Shown here in pieces: positions 52,718-62,543 of a stretch of DNA of 64,000 nt. Both the position numbers and the translations under genes were made by a program. The number at the start of each line of letters is the position of its first letter. The stretch's first letter is position 1. The notes under the pieces were generated by a model. It did no database searches. It was not told where the DNA came from and was given only the letters and a program-made list of their open reading frames with translations. Source of the stretch: JAEUPI01 sp046348365 (GTDB lineage Bacteria > Pseudomonadota > Gammaproteobacteria > Burkholderiales > Burkholderiaceae_C); the NCBI GenBank assembly GCA_046348365.1, contig JAXMEL010000003.1, forward strand, positions 717,129-781,128. The letters are read 5' to 3'.

Positions 52718-55063
52718 CTACTCGCCGACCGTCGTGGTCGCCTTCTGGATGACTTCGCCATCGGCATCGAGCACGACCACGAACACCACCGTCCCCAGCA
52801 GCTCATCGTCGGCAACCGCCAGACTGGCCTTGCCGCTCTGCAGCGGTTTGGGCGCCGCGACCGGGTTGATGGCTACACCAGCCTTCTTGCGGATGCCGAC
52901 TGATAGCCCTGAGGCCGAAGAGTCCACGGCCACCGTGCACCGCAGGCCCTTCCAGGTGATCGACGCGATCGTCGCGGTGGCCGCAGTTGGCCCCGGCGGC
53001 ACAGTGTCTAGCGTCACGACGGGCACAAGGCACTCCTGCAGGCTCAAGCCACCATGGGCGTACTCACTGCCGGCCACAAAGCTGGACGCACCCGGCGCGT
53101 AAGCGACTTGAACCTCCGCGCACCAGCTCCAGCCAAACGTCAGATCGGTTCCGTGCGATGTGTCCTTCAGCACTGCGCACCGCCCCCAGCGGGTCTCCGT
53201 CTGATGCTTTGGCAGCTCCGACTTGGGCAGCCCGCCTGGCATCAGAAGCCAGCCGTGGTCGGTCACGATGCGCAGCTTCTTCCATCCCGCTTGGTGAAGC
53301 TCCGCCACGCGTTCGCTGACCTGCTGCAACTGGACGTCCATGTCACGTGCCAGACGAATGCCGTGCGCATGTCCGTAGTGATCCAGGTCACCGGCCTCGG
53401 TCCAAGCGCAGCCTGCGGGGTCTCCGAGCTCATGGCTGTCCAGCACTTGGATGCCTTGTTCAAGCAGCAACTTGCGGAAGTTGTGGCTGGACAGTGGCTT
53501 GCCGTCGCCCGCTGTTCTCGGCTCGAACTCGGTATCGGCTTTGGTGCCACTGATCGCGCCGGCCACGGGCGAGCACCATGCCTTCCCCGACGCAGTGACC
53601 GATGGCAGGCTGGTCCAGCGAGCGTCGATGTGCGCCGTGCCCAAGGGCGTCAGCCGTGTGAGCAGTCGCTGTGCTGCGTCGTACCGCAGCCCGTCAACGA
53701 AGATCGTGCAAGTGCCGGGTGACAAGCTCAGTGTGTTCGCCCCCATCGATGGCGGCTGGGTCGTCAATCCGCCGGCGCTCTTCACGGCCTCTTGCAGGCG
53801 CTTGGCAGACTCCTCGGTCCAAGGGAGGTACAGCGCGCGAACGGCCGCGGACAGGGAATCGATGTCCGCCTTGGTTTGCGCACCGCCCAGCGCTGCGACG
53901 GCAGCGGCATCCACTTTCCAGCCCTCGTCCTGGTAACTCTTGGCCAGCAGGTCGGGGGTACTTCCCGAAGGCAGCGTTGCGGTCCCTTTCGCCAGCTGTG
54001 CCAGAGGGGCCAGAGCTTTGGCCAGTGGCGCGCTGCCCATGGTCGCCCAGAGCCAGCCGCGTCGCAGGCCATGTTCCGCCTCGGCTTCATGCACTGCGGT
54101 CCGGGCTTGGTCCGCTGTCATCGCGCCCATCGCCGCCAGGCGGTATCGCAGACTGGCTTCTTGGCTCTCGTTCACCTGCGGATAGCCGGACAAGCGGTTC
54201 CGGTCATCGAACAGATCCAGCTGGGGCGGCTGAACTTTGGCCAGCAAGCCGTACACGTTCGGGAAGCTGCTGAACGAGTCTCGATAGAGCTCAGCCACTG
54301 CAGACCACTTGCCCTCGCCCTTGGCCAGCCTCTCGGCTGCCGCCAGTACGCCGTCGGTTGCGGGGTCGAACCCAAAGTCAGCCTTGCAGCGCGACGTGAA
54401 CACGCCCCATCGCACCGGACCCCACTGCGCAACGGCAGCGGCCGGCTCGTTCAGCCACACCAGCACGTCTCGGGTGGGGTTGGGTGCCAACAGGCCGTGA
54501 AGCCACTCTGCATTCACGTGCCGGGTTGTCAGCTCGCTGAGCTTCCGGTCCAGCAGGACGCCTGCCGCAAGCGCCTGCCCGAGTGCTTCCTGCGTGGCGC
54601 GGTCCTGTGAAACGTTCAAGCCCAAGCCGCCGTTCTTCGAGCTCAGGAAGGCGTTCACGGTCCAGTCCTTGCCGTTCGACTGGCTCCAGAAGACACCCCG
54701 GTACTGAAGCTCCGCCAGCGGCTGCAGTGCGCGCGGGCACGACTCGATGGCGCGCAGGTTCGCGCGGCTCACGTGAGGGAGGTAGACCACATACGGCCCA
54801 GCTCCGGGAGAGATGCCACGCACCAAGCCGGCGAGTGCGCACTTGATCCAGATGGCGGGACCCTGAGCCGCTGAGGGCTGGTACTCGCCCAGACTCACGA
54901 GCCCCGCCAGCCGCTGGCGCAGCAAGTCGATGACCGGCAACCACTCGCCGGCCGCATCTGGCCAGAGCACCGCAGCCGGCTTGACTTGTACCGATGCGTT
55001 GACTCGGCTGGACTCGACCAGCTGCTCGACGAGCGCATCCAGGAGGGTCACTTGCTCTTTCAC
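52718..55063 (-). CDS. pglZ: BREX alkaline-phosphatase-like PglZ (type B)
   Basis: 781 residues. I choose the GTG of V-K-E-Q-V because GGAGGGG lies 6 bases before it; a GTG seven codons upstream overlaps the previous stop. The alkaline-phosphatase superfamily core is in the second half: FVDGLRYDAA near residue 455, LRIVTDHGWLLMPGG near 598-612, and EYAHGGLSLQECLVP near 667. The sequence resembles what annotation pipelines call PglZ type B. PglZ is the defining BREX component, but its biochemical role is unsettled. It is coupled to the DprA-like gene just before it. Confidence 0.88.
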   Translation of the reverse strand: MKEQVTLLDALVEQLVESSRVNASVQVKPAAVLWPDAAGEWLPVIDLLRQRLAGLVSLGEYQPSAAQGPAIWIKCALAGLVRGISPGAGPYVVYLPHVSRANLRAIESCPRALQPLAELQYRGVFWSQSNGKDWTVNAFLSSKNGGLGLNVSQDRATQEALGQALAAGVLLDRKLSELTTRHVNAEWLHGLLAPNPTRDVLVWLNEPAAAVAQWGPVRWGVFTSRCKADFGFDPATDGVLAAAERLAKGEGKWSAVAELYRDSFSSFPNVYGLLAKVQPPQLDLFDDRNRLSGYPQVNESQEASLRYRLAAMGAMTADQARTAVHEAEAEHGLRRGWLWATMGSAPLAKALAPLAQLAKGTATLPSGSTPDLLAKSYQDEGWKVDAAAVAALGGAQTKADIDSLSAAVRALYLPWTEESAKRLQEAVKSAGGLTTQPPSMGANTLSLSPGTCTIFVDGLRYDAAQRLLTRLTPLGTAHIDARWTSLPSVTASGKAWCSPVAGAISGTKADTEFEPRTAGDGKPLSSHNFRKLLLEQGIQVLDSHELGDPAGCAWTEAGDLDHYGHAHGIRLARDMDVQLQQVSERVAELHQAGWKKLRIVTDHGWLLMPGGLPKSELPKHQTETRWGRCAVLKDTSHGTDLTFGWSWCAEVQVAYAPGASSFVAGSEYAHGGLSLQECLVPVVTLDTVPPGPTAATATIASITWKGLRCTVAVDSSASGLSVGIRKKAGVAINPVAAPKPLQSGKASLAVADDELLGTVVFVVVLDADGEVIQKATTTVGE

Positions 55064-55077
55064 GGCGCGCCCCTCCG

Positions 55078-56445
55078 TCAGCACAGCGTGCCCTGACGGC
55101 CCAAGGCATACCGCACGGGCTTCTTAAGCTTCTCCACCACACCGGCCTCGCAGGCCCGCTTGAGCCAGACCTTGGCTTGCCCCTTCTCGAGGTGCAAGGC
55201 CGCCGCGAGGTCCTCCTCCGTCAGCGGTCCGCCAGCAAACACGTTGGGCAGCCGAGACGCAAAGTCGGCAAACATGTCCAAGTTGGCATGGTGACCGTTG
55301 GCGCTGGTCGGCTCCAAGGGGACGACGGGCCCGGAGTCGACTTGCGGTGAGGCGGCCGGTTCGACTTGCGGAGGCCTCCCGGCCATTGTCTCGATCTGGT
55401 GCACAGAGTCCGCCGAGACCGCGTAGTCAACTGCCGGCTCATTCGCCAATGGGAGGCTGGTCTGGCTTGTCGACGCATCCACCTCAGCCGCTGAAGCCGC
55501 TGCGGCGGACAACTCGAAAAAGTCGACGAGTGAGCCGCGGCCGGCGTCCTCCGCCGTGAAAGGCCGTCCACCCTGTGCAATCAAGGCCGCGTTGCCGGCG
55601 CCTTCTCCCGGCGAGCGCACGTACATCGGCACCCAACCGTGCTGCAGGTTCTCGACGGCTCCTTCCCAGGTTCCGCCGCTGCGCAAGGCGGAGTCGATCA
55701 CCAAAGCCTGATCCGCCAAGACATAGATGTAGCGGTTGCGCCCCATCGCATTGCCCGCGTTGAAGCCGGCCTCGGGATAGAAGGGCGACACCAAAACGAG
55801 TCTGCCCTCCTGGATACCGATGCGGTTTTGCCGGTTGACGCTGGTCTTCAGCAGGTCCGCCGCCAGCACGCCGATGCAGCATCCGCCGGCCTCCGTCGCG
55901 CCCTGCATCGCAGCAGCATCCACGCCGCGCGCGCCACCCGACACGACGGCCATGCCGACCTTCGCACACCGGCCTGCGACATCGCGCGTGAACTCCAGCG
56001 CTGCTTCACTGGCGTCGCGCGACCCGATGATGGCCAGACCACCCGCTTCCAGCAGGGCCTTGTCTCCAGCGCCGTAGAGCAGGGGAGGCGCGCTGTGCTT
56101 CAACCGCTGCTTCAGGCGCCTGGGGAAGGCAGGGTCGCCGCGCGAAATCACCCAAAGTCCGCCCCGGGACCAACGCTCCAGCGCCAGCGCCATGGCCGTG
56201 CCGCGTCCCAGCAAGAACTCCAGGCGCTTGCGCTCCAGCTTGGCCTCGTGGGCGGACGCCAGTTGATCGGCGGCTCCCGGCCCCATCAAGTCGGAAGGGC
56301 GCAGGTTGCGGCTGTTGAGCCACTTGGCCAACTCGCCGTACTCGCGCGGTGACAACGGTGCATGGGGCTCTTGCTTCTCGCCGCCAAACCGCCCGCACAG
56401 CAGCAACACCACTTCGGTGTCGGCGCTCAGTGCTTCTTGGGTCAT
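55078..56445 (-). CDS. DprA/SMF-like Rossmann protein in the defence operon
   Basis: 455 residues from MTQEALSADT, SD GAAGGAT. A DprA-type Rossmann core is at residues ~95-300: ISRGDPAFPRRLKQRLKHSAPPLLYG, LAIIGSRDASEAA, AVVSGGARGVDAAAM, LVIDSALRSGGTWEGA. A Pro/Ser-rich linker (about 320-390) and a C-terminal winged-helix-like end (LTEEDLAAALHLEKGQAKVWLKRAC) follow. Chromosomal dprA loads RecA in transformation. Here, next to a phosphoribosyltransferase-bearing protein, it resembles ShosA of the ShosTA defence pair. 11 bases after the RecQ-PRTase gene. Confidence 0.85.
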   Translation of the reverse strand: MTQEALSADTEVVLLLCGRFGGEKQEPHAPLSPREYGELAKWLNSRNLRPSDLMGPGAADQLASAHEAKLERKRLEFLLGRGTAMALALERWSRGGLWVISRGDPAFPRRLKQRLKHSAPPLLYGAGDKALLEAGGLAIIGSRDASEAALEFTRDVAGRCAKVGMAVVSGGARGVDAAAMQGATEAGGCCIGVLAADLLKTSVNRQNRIGIQEGRLVLVSPFYPEAGFNAGNAMGRNRYIYVLADQALVIDSALRSGGTWEGAVENLQHGWVPMYVRSPGEGAGNAALIAQGGRPFTAEDAGRGSLVDFFELSAAAASAAEVDASTSQTSLPLANEPAVDYAVSADSVHQIETMAGRPPQVEPAASPQVDSGPVVPLEPTSANGHHANLDMFADFASRLPNVFAGGPLTEEDLAAALHLEKGQAKVWLKRACEAGVVEKLKKPVRYALGRQGTLC

Positions 56446-56456
56446 CGAAAGATCCT

Positions 56457-58556
56457 TCACTTCGCGGCCGTGGTGGCCAGCGCGAACGGGAAGACTGCGC
56501 CTGCTCCCGCCTGCTTCAACAGCGCGGCTGCCAGCGTGAGCGTCCAGGCAGAGTCGACCACGTCGTCCACCAACAGCACGGGCCCATCGACGTCCGCCCC
56601 GTCCGGGATGACAAAGGCGCCGTCCAGGTTGTGACACTGATGGAAGCGGTTCTCCATGTGCTTCTGCGGTTCCGTCTCTCGGCTCTTCTCGATCACCGCA
56701 CGAAACGGCACGCCCAGCGCTGCCGCCAGGCGCCGCGCAAAGTCGGGCACCAGGTCGGGGTGGCGGCGCGACGGGATGCACGTCACCCACGCGACGCCTG
56801 CCGCCTCGGGCCAGCGATGCCTCAGCAGGTCCACCGTGGCAGCGACCAGCTCGTCATCGAAGCGGCCCGCCTCTTTCCCGTGGGCCACCAGGGCGCCCCA
56901 GACCGGCTCACCCCATCGCGAGAGAACCCGACCCTCTTCGCCGCGCAACGCGAGCGGAATGTTTGCCCTGCTCCAGCCAAAGGCCGCCACGTAATGGGCC
57001 AGTGCACCCGGGTCCCACTGTTTCTTCAGCTCCAGCAGCATCTCGCTGTGCCGGATGAACTGCTGAGCAGCGATCAGCGTCTGGCGCTCCACCGTTGCAG
57101 GCAAGACCGGCCGGCCTAGGCAAACCGCGCAGCGCCCGCAAGCTGCCGCATGGGCATCGTCCAGGGCTTCGGCCAGGAACTGCATCGAGCAGCTCTCGTT
57201 GGCCAGGTACGCCTGCATCTGTTCCCACTCAGCCTCGCGCTGGCGCGTCAAGTGCCGAATGCGATCCCGGTCCATGGCGAACGGGTGCGGCGTGCGAGCC
57301 CACTTGCCGTCGACCCGAAGCACCGGTGACTGCGGCTCCACCACCAGCAGCTTCAGCACCTTCTCGATCTGCGAGGGCCGCAGGTTCACCGCGCGCTCGA
57401 TCTCGCGCACGTTCAGGCCGTCGTCCGCTGCCTCCAGCGCCCCCAGGATGCGGTCCACCTGCCACTGCGGTGGAAAGGCCGTGTCCCGGAAGTACTCGTT
57501 GATGTCGGCCTCTTCCTCACCGGACATCAGCACGCCGTAAGCCTTGGCGATGGCCCGGCCCGCGCGGCCCACCTGCTGGTAGTAGGCCACCACGTTTCCT
57601 GGCGTCTGGAAGTGGATCACGAAGGTCAGATCGGGCTTGTCGTAGCCCATGCCGAGTGCCGTGGTGGCCACCAGGCACTTCAGCTGATTGGCCAGCAGGG
57701 CTTGTTCCAGCGCCTGACGTTCCGCGTCGTCCTTGCCTGCGTGATAGGCCCTGGCATCGATGCCGCGGCTTTGCAGCCACTGCGCCACGCGGTCTGCGTC
57801 TCGGGTGGTCAGCGTGTAGACGATGCCACTGCCTGGAATCTGGGGAATCCGGTCTGCCAGCCACGCCAAGCGTTCGGCCGGACCAGGCATGCGCATGGCT
57901 TGAAGGGCCAGGCTGTCCCGCATCAGAGGGCCGCGCTGCACCTGAACGCCATCTCCCAGCTGGCTGGCCACATCGCGCTCCACCCGATGGTTCGCCGTGG
58001 CCGTGGTGGCCAGCACGGCGATGTTGCGTGGCAGCCTTGCCAGCACCTGGCCAATGCGGCGGTAGTCGGGTCGGAAATCGTGCCCCCAATCAGAGATGCA
58101 ATGCGCCTCGTCGATGACCAGCAGGCCGATGCGGGCGGCGATGGGCTGCAGCGTGTGGGCCACGAAGTCGTCGTTCGCCAGGCGCTCGGGGGAGATCAGC
58201 AGCAAGTCAGCCTGATCGGCCAGCAAGCTGCGCCGGACCTCATCCCACTCGTCCTGGTTGGTCGAGTTGATCGTCAGCGCGCGCAGTTGCAGGCGCTGCG
58301 CCGCTTCGATCTGGTTGCGCATCAGCGCCAGCAAGGGCGAGATGATCAGCGTCACCCCGTGCCCTTGCGCGCGCATCAGCTTGGCCGACACGAAATAGAC
58401 CATGCTCTTGCCCCAGCCCGTGCGCTGGACACAGAGCACCTTGCCCCGTTGGTTGACGATGTGATCGATGGCTTCCCACTGGCCATCGCGGAACTCGGCT
58501 CCCGCGTGGCCCATGGCGACACGCAGGTGCTGCTGAGCAGCTGCGCGGTTGATCAT
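56457..58556 (-). CDS. RecQ-like helicase fused to a phosphoribosyltransferase
   Basis: 699 residues. The RecQ core: Walker A QRTGWGKSMVYF (44-55), DEAHCISDWGHDFRPDYRRIG (149-169), TTALGMGYDKPDLTFVIHF, and YYQQVGRAGRA. A Cys cluster (ACGRCAVCLGRP) marks the RQC zinc region. Instead of an HRDC domain the C-terminal ~180 residues end in a PRTase: VLLVDDVVDSAWTLTLAA (660-677) is the PRPP loop. It starts with an ATGA overlap on the AlbA_2 gene and is followed by the DprA-like gene. PRTase plus DprA is the ShosTA composition; helicase fusion is the added feature. Confidence 0.87.
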   Translation of the reverse strand: MINRAAAQQHLRVAMGHAGAEFRDGQWEAIDHIVNQRGKVLCVQRTGWGKSMVYFVSAKLMRAQGHGVTLIISPLLALMRNQIEAAQRLQLRALTINSTNQDEWDEVRRSLLADQADLLLISPERLANDDFVAHTLQPIAARIGLLVIDEAHCISDWGHDFRPDYRRIGQVLARLPRNIAVLATTATANHRVERDVASQLGDGVQVQRGPLMRDSLALQAMRMPGPAERLAWLADRIPQIPGSGIVYTLTTRDADRVAQWLQSRGIDARAYHAGKDDAERQALEQALLANQLKCLVATTALGMGYDKPDLTFVIHFQTPGNVVAYYQQVGRAGRAIAKAYGVLMSGEEEADINEYFRDTAFPPQWQVDRILGALEAADDGLNVREIERAVNLRPSQIEKVLKLLVVEPQSPVLRVDGKWARTPHPFAMDRDRIRHLTRQREAEWEQMQAYLANESCSMQFLAEALDDAHAAACGRCAVCLGRPVLPATVERQTLIAAQQFIRHSEMLLELKKQWDPGALAHYVAAFGWSRANIPLALRGEEGRVLSRWGEPVWGALVAHGKEAGRFDDELVAATVDLLRHRWPEAAGVAWVTCIPSRRHPDLVPDFARRLAAALGVPFRAVIEKSRETEPQKHMENRFHQCHNLDGAFVIPDGADVDGPVLLVDDVVDSAWTLTLAAALLKQAGAGAVFPFALATTAAK

Positions 58557-59806
58557 GGCTTGTCTGCCTCAGCCAGCGCGGCAGCAGCAGGCAGCACGAC
58601 GCGGACAAAGTCGTCCGTGGCCTCGAACGCGGCATCCCTACCCGTGAAGTCGCGCGTCAGCGGCACGATCTTCCGCCGCACACCCATGCCGCGCTGCTCG
58701 ACGTAGCCATAGTCGCGCATCACTTCCATGATGACCGGGTTGCGTGCCGAGCGTTGCCCAGCCAGCATCTTCACGATCGTCATCGAGTTCTGCAGCGCTC
58801 CCGGGCTCGTGACTTCCAGGCGGTCGGCGTAGTTGACGATCTCCACTTCCACCGGGCGCGTCCAGTCGCGGTGAACCAGGGCATTGACCATCGCTTCACG
58901 CACGGCTTCAGCGGCGAAGCGCAGTCCGATGTGACGCCTCAATCCATCCTGCAAGCCATCCGAGTGCACCTCGACGAAAGGCCTCATGCGGCTGGACAGG
59001 CGTTCAATCAGCCCGTCGTCAACGGACGGCTGGCCGTGATCTCCGGTCCACAGTGCGACCAGCGGGCCATCGATCACGCTGTCGTCCTGCGCCTGGTAGC
59101 TCATGTCGGTGCCGCTGAACGACATCCACCGTACCCCGGCGTATCGCATCTTTTGGCGCGGGCTGTGACCGAAGAGCACCAGCCCGGCGATTGAGCAGAC
59201 GGGTTCCCCGTCGTCACGCGCCACCATGAGCCCCAGCCCGATGAGGCGCTGATGCCAGGCGCCGTCATCGGCGGGCGCTTCGGGTTCGCCCACCACTCGC
59301 AAGAGATAGTCTTCCAGGCGGGCGCGGTCCAGGTCATTCAGCGCCGTACCTGACACCGGCAGCAGTTCGGCATGAAGCATCCCGCCACTTTCGAACAGCC
59401 GCGCGAGTTGCTCTCGTGACGCCCGGCGGGACGTGCTGCCCACGCGCACGTAGACCTCCTCCCGGTCGTTGTGCCGAACCGCATAGGGCTTCGCGCTGCC
59501 TTCGGTGAGCGTGACCACCGCGACTCGCTTGCCATCGTCCAGGGTCACCACCTCGAAGTACGGCAGGATCATCGGGTGCACATACCGGCCGAAGACGGTA
59601 TCCACTACCCAGTGCTCCAGATCGTTCCGCTGGATGCCGCTGATGCTGCCGTCGTCCTCCACGCCCAGCAGGACCTTGCCACCCTTCAGGTTGGCGAGAG
59701 CAACGATCTCCTTGGCCAGCTGCTCGGGACGCAGGTCATCCCGCTTGAACTCGACACCGGAGTTCTCGCCGTTTGCGATCAGCTGCAGCAGGTCACTCTT
59801 CAGCAT
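58553..59806 (-). CDS. Schlafen AlbA_2 domain ATP-binding protein
   Basis: 417 residues from ATG (M-L-K-S-D); GGAG sits 5 bases before it, whereas the GTG two codons earlier has no such spacing. The N-terminal AlbA_2 domain has the diagnostic GVEFKRDDLRPEQLAKEI and ALANLKGGKVLLGVEDDG. The C-terminal half has an HATPase_c-like end (FAAEAVREAMVNALVHRDW) as in COG2865 putative regulators. Such proteins are frequent in defence islands and may act as tRNA nucleases or regulators; role here is open. It overlaps the RecQ-PRTase gene as ATGA. Confidence 0.82.
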   Translation of the reverse strand: MLKSDLLQLIANGENSGVEFKRDDLRPEQLAKEIVALANLKGGKVLLGVEDDGSISGIQRNDLEHWVVDTVFGRYVHPMILPYFEVVTLDDGKRVAVVTLTEGSAKPYAVRHNDREEVYVRVGSTSRRASREQLARLFESGGMLHAELLPVSGTALNDLDRARLEDYLLRVVGEPEAPADDGAWHQRLIGLGLMVARDDGEPVCSIAGLVLFGHSPRQKMRYAGVRWMSFSGTDMSYQAQDDSVIDGPLVALWTGDHGQPSVDDGLIERLSSRMRPFVEVHSDGLQDGLRRHIGLRFAAEAVREAMVNALVHRDWTRPVEVEIVNYADRLEVTSPGALQNSMTIVKMLAGQRSARNPVIMEVMRDYGYVEQRGMGVRRKIVPLTRDFTGRDAAFEATDDFVRVVLPAAAALAEADKP

Positions 59807-59836
59807 GGCCACTCCAAGTGCGCCTTCGCGCTGGGG

Positions 59837-62494
59837 TCAGAATTCATACTTCGCCTTGCGCTGCATGAACGCATCGCGGCCACCTTCCAGGATGGTGGCG
59901 ACACTGTCTCGAATCGCCGGAACGTCGATCGAGCCCTGGGCATCCGCTGCGAGGCTGCCATGGGCATCCGTTGCGGTGAACACGCCAATCCACTCGGCGT
60001 CGCCGAACACGGGGATGTTGGCGTTGTGCGTGGCGAAGATGAATTGGCGCTGCGTCTTGGCCTTGCGAAGCTCGCGCACGATGCGCTCGGCGATGAAGGC
60101 GTTGTCGAGGTTGTCTTCGGGCTGGTCCATCACCAACGGGTCGCGGTTGTCCAACAGCAGCAGGTGAAGGATCGCCGTGCACTGTTGACCCGTGGAAAGC
60201 CGCTCCAGTGACCGGTAGACGGGCGGTCCTTCCCCGGCGTTCACGTTCAGCTCGATCTTGACGCTGTGGTCGAGCTCGAGCGACTCCAGCGCCATCAGTT
60301 TCGAGCGCGGCAACTTGCTCAGGGCCTCGGCGACCACGGGTGTGAGGTTCCATTCCAGCGCCAGCATCTCCTTGCCTTCTCGGATGCTTTGCGCCAGCTG
60401 AATCGTCGAGAACTGTCCACGCTCCTCAATCCACGCCAAGCGCTTCTCGCCCACGCCTTCGAGCTTGCACTCCTTGAGGAAGTCGAGCAGTGGCTTCCGA
60501 TCGCCTTGGGGTTCGATGTCCACCTTCAATCGGCCATCGAGCCGACGGTTCAACTTCTTCGTCGCATCCTGCAGCGCCTTCAGTCGTGCGTGGCGGCGAT
60601 CGGACAACTCCGCCAGCAGATTGCGCCGCTCCTGCTGCAGGCTGTCGGTGAGCTGCTTGAAGGTGGCCATCCTCGACTGCAGCGGGCGGATGCGTTCGAT
60701 CTCCTGTTGAAGCTTCTGGTACTCCACGCCGATCTGCTGACCCGTGCGCCCCGCCGCTGAGGGCAGGCTGCGCAGAGCGCCATCGATCTCGGCCTGCGCT
60801 GCCGCCTGCGCCGCCTGCCACGCTTGGCGGGCGGCTTGCATCTCGGCCGTGCCCTGGTTGAGCAGTCCTTGTCCCTGCGCGATCAAGGCGGCCATAGACT
60901 GGCGGAGTCCTTCGAGCACCTTCCGCATCACCACCAGTTGTGTGGCGTGTGGCAACCCTTCCAGGGCCTTGTCGCTGATGAAGGTGGTGTCGGGCAGCGC
61001 GTCTTGAAGGGTGGCCAGCGCGGCCTGAAGTCCCTTCAGTTCCTCCTGAGCGCGGACATCGATCTGGCGCTCGCGTTCCAGCAGCGGAACCCGTGCGAGC
61101 TTGTCCTTCAGGCCCAGCGCCTCGTAGCTCTGCAATTGCTCCTGCAGTTTCGGCAGCCGGTTCACTTGCTCGTGCAGCGTGTCGGCATCGTCGAACGCCT
61201 TGGTGAGTTTCTCGGCGTTGTCTCGCAGCCGCTTCTGCACCTGGTCCAGTTGAGCCTTGCCGTCCTGGTCTTGCGGCAGGAACTTCTCCAGCAGCCGCAG
61301 GCGGCTCCCTTCGTCCTGGGCCAGTTCGTAGATCTCGTTCTGGCCGTAAATGTCCAGATCAGGCAGCAGGTCACGTGGCAGCAACGTGGAGACCTGGCCT
61401 TCTGCATCGCGCACGATCGGGGCTTCGCCTACCTTGCGGGTGACCGTGTAGCGCTTGCCATGCTGCGCGAACGAGGTGAGATGCACCTCCACCCGGCCCA
61501 GGTCCTTGCCCAGGTTCTCCTTGATGATCTCGTTGTGCTGCTTGCGGGCCTGCATGCCCTTGGGTAGCACGTCCAGAGCGAACCGCAGGCACTCGATCAA
61601 GGTCGACTTGCCCGTCCCGCGCCCGCCGATCACGGTGTCCAGGTGGCCGGACAGCACCGCTTCCATGCCGTCGAGGTAGCCGCCGCTGACCTTGACGCTG
61701 TGGATGGCGCTGGGCTTGTCTTCGGGTTGCTCGGAGTTCAGCCGCACGCGTGACTCCGGGTCGAGAAATGCGACCTTGAACGCGGCGAACGTCGGTCGGG
61801 TCATCTTGATCCAACACGTGGCGCCTGGGTGCGCCAGGTCTGCAGGCTTGGCGACATCCTTGGCGTTGATCGCGGCCATCGGGTGCTCGCGCTCGTAAGC
61901 CTTGTCCTTGTTCAGGAACACCCTGCGGTAGAAGTCGTCGTCCTGTCCCTTCATCTCCTCGATGCTGCCCGGAATCTGCGCCGCGCGGAGCTTCGGGATC
62001 TGCCAGACGTGATTCATGCGTTGCTTGAGAAGGCCGCGCTCCTCCGTGCAGTGGGCGGCATAAATGAATCCGCCCAGCTGCTCAACAACCGTCTCGATCA
62101 GTTGTTCGGCGCTGAGCTTTGATGGTCGAACACCGTCCTGAGGCTCAAGCAGATCCAGCCTGCCCAGGTAGCGCTCCAGCATCTGGCTTGAGGCGTCTTC
62201 GGGAAATAGGCAGACGAAGTGCGTCTTGTCGTTCGAAGCAATCTCGAACCCCGGAAAGACAACGATGCCGGCCGGCGCCAGCACCTGACGCGCAGCGTCG
62301 ATGCTGGAGACACTGCCGTGGTCGGCCATGCCGACGACGCGAATATCGAGTTCCTTGCACTGCTGAAGCAACGCCTGGTTGTAGGCCTCTTCGGTGAGCC
62401 CATGGTCAGCGCCCCGGTAGGTGGCGTGATAGCCGGCGGGGTTGACCTGCAAGGCACAGCGCCAGAAGCGTGCATAGGGGTAGTCTTGGCTCAT
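59837..62494 (-). CDS. TrlF-type PHP-SMC-like ATPase
   Basis: 885 residues, SD AAGGAG. An N-terminal PHP-type phosphoesterase domain (residues ~1-220: YRGADHGLTEEAY, VVGMADHGSVSSIDAARQVL, FPGFEIAS, YAAHCTEERG) supplies metal-ligand His/Asp residues. An RecF/SMC-like ATPase follows, with Walker A IGGRGTGKSTLIE (289-301), a long coiled-coil arm (~390-650), an ABC-signature-like RLSTGQQCTAILHLLL and Walker B DPLVMDQPEDNLDN. This is the TrlF family layout. It probably couples DNA binding to nuclease or phosphoesterase action. 30 bases before the AlbA_2 gene. Confidence 0.87.
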   Translation of the reverse strand: MSQDYPYARFWRCALQVNPAGYHATYRGADHGLTEEAYNQALLQQCKELDIRVVGMADHGSVSSIDAARQVLAPAGIVVFPGFEIASNDKTHFVCLFPEDASSQMLERYLGRLDLLEPQDGVRPSKLSAEQLIETVVEQLGGFIYAAHCTEERGLLKQRMNHVWQIPKLRAAQIPGSIEEMKGQDDDFYRRVFLNKDKAYEREHPMAAINAKDVAKPADLAHPGATCWIKMTRPTFAAFKVAFLDPESRVRLNSEQPEDKPSAIHSVKVSGGYLDGMEAVLSGHLDTVIGGRGTGKSTLIECLRFALDVLPKGMQARKQHNEIIKENLGKDLGRVEVHLTSFAQHGKRYTVTRKVGEAPIVRDAEGQVSTLLPRDLLPDLDIYGQNEIYELAQDEGSRLRLLEKFLPQDQDGKAQLDQVQKRLRDNAEKLTKAFDDADTLHEQVNRLPKLQEQLQSYEALGLKDKLARVPLLERERQIDVRAQEELKGLQAALATLQDALPDTTFISDKALEGLPHATQLVVMRKVLEGLRQSMAALIAQGQGLLNQGTAEMQAARQAWQAAQAAAQAEIDGALRSLPSAAGRTGQQIGVEYQKLQQEIERIRPLQSRMATFKQLTDSLQQERRNLLAELSDRRHARLKALQDATKKLNRRLDGRLKVDIEPQGDRKPLLDFLKECKLEGVGEKRLAWIEERGQFSTIQLAQSIREGKEMLALEWNLTPVVAEALSKLPRSKLMALESLELDHSVKIELNVNAGEGPPVYRSLERLSTGQQCTAILHLLLLDNRDPLVMDQPEDNLDNAFIAERIVRELRKAKTQRQFIFATHNANIPVFGDAEWIGVFTATDAHGSLAADAQGSIDVPAIRDSVATILEGGRDAFMQRKAKYEF

Positions 62495-62543
62495 CCGTGG
62501 CTCCTTCCAGCCATTCTTTTCCCGTCTCTTTGGCGCACGACCT

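Noticed and set aside
55078..56445. Housekeeping dprA for natural transformation
   Set aside because: The Rossmann core is DprA-like, but the protein has a long Pro/Ser-rich linker and sits in a defence operon directly after a PRTase-bearing gene, so a defence role is more likely.
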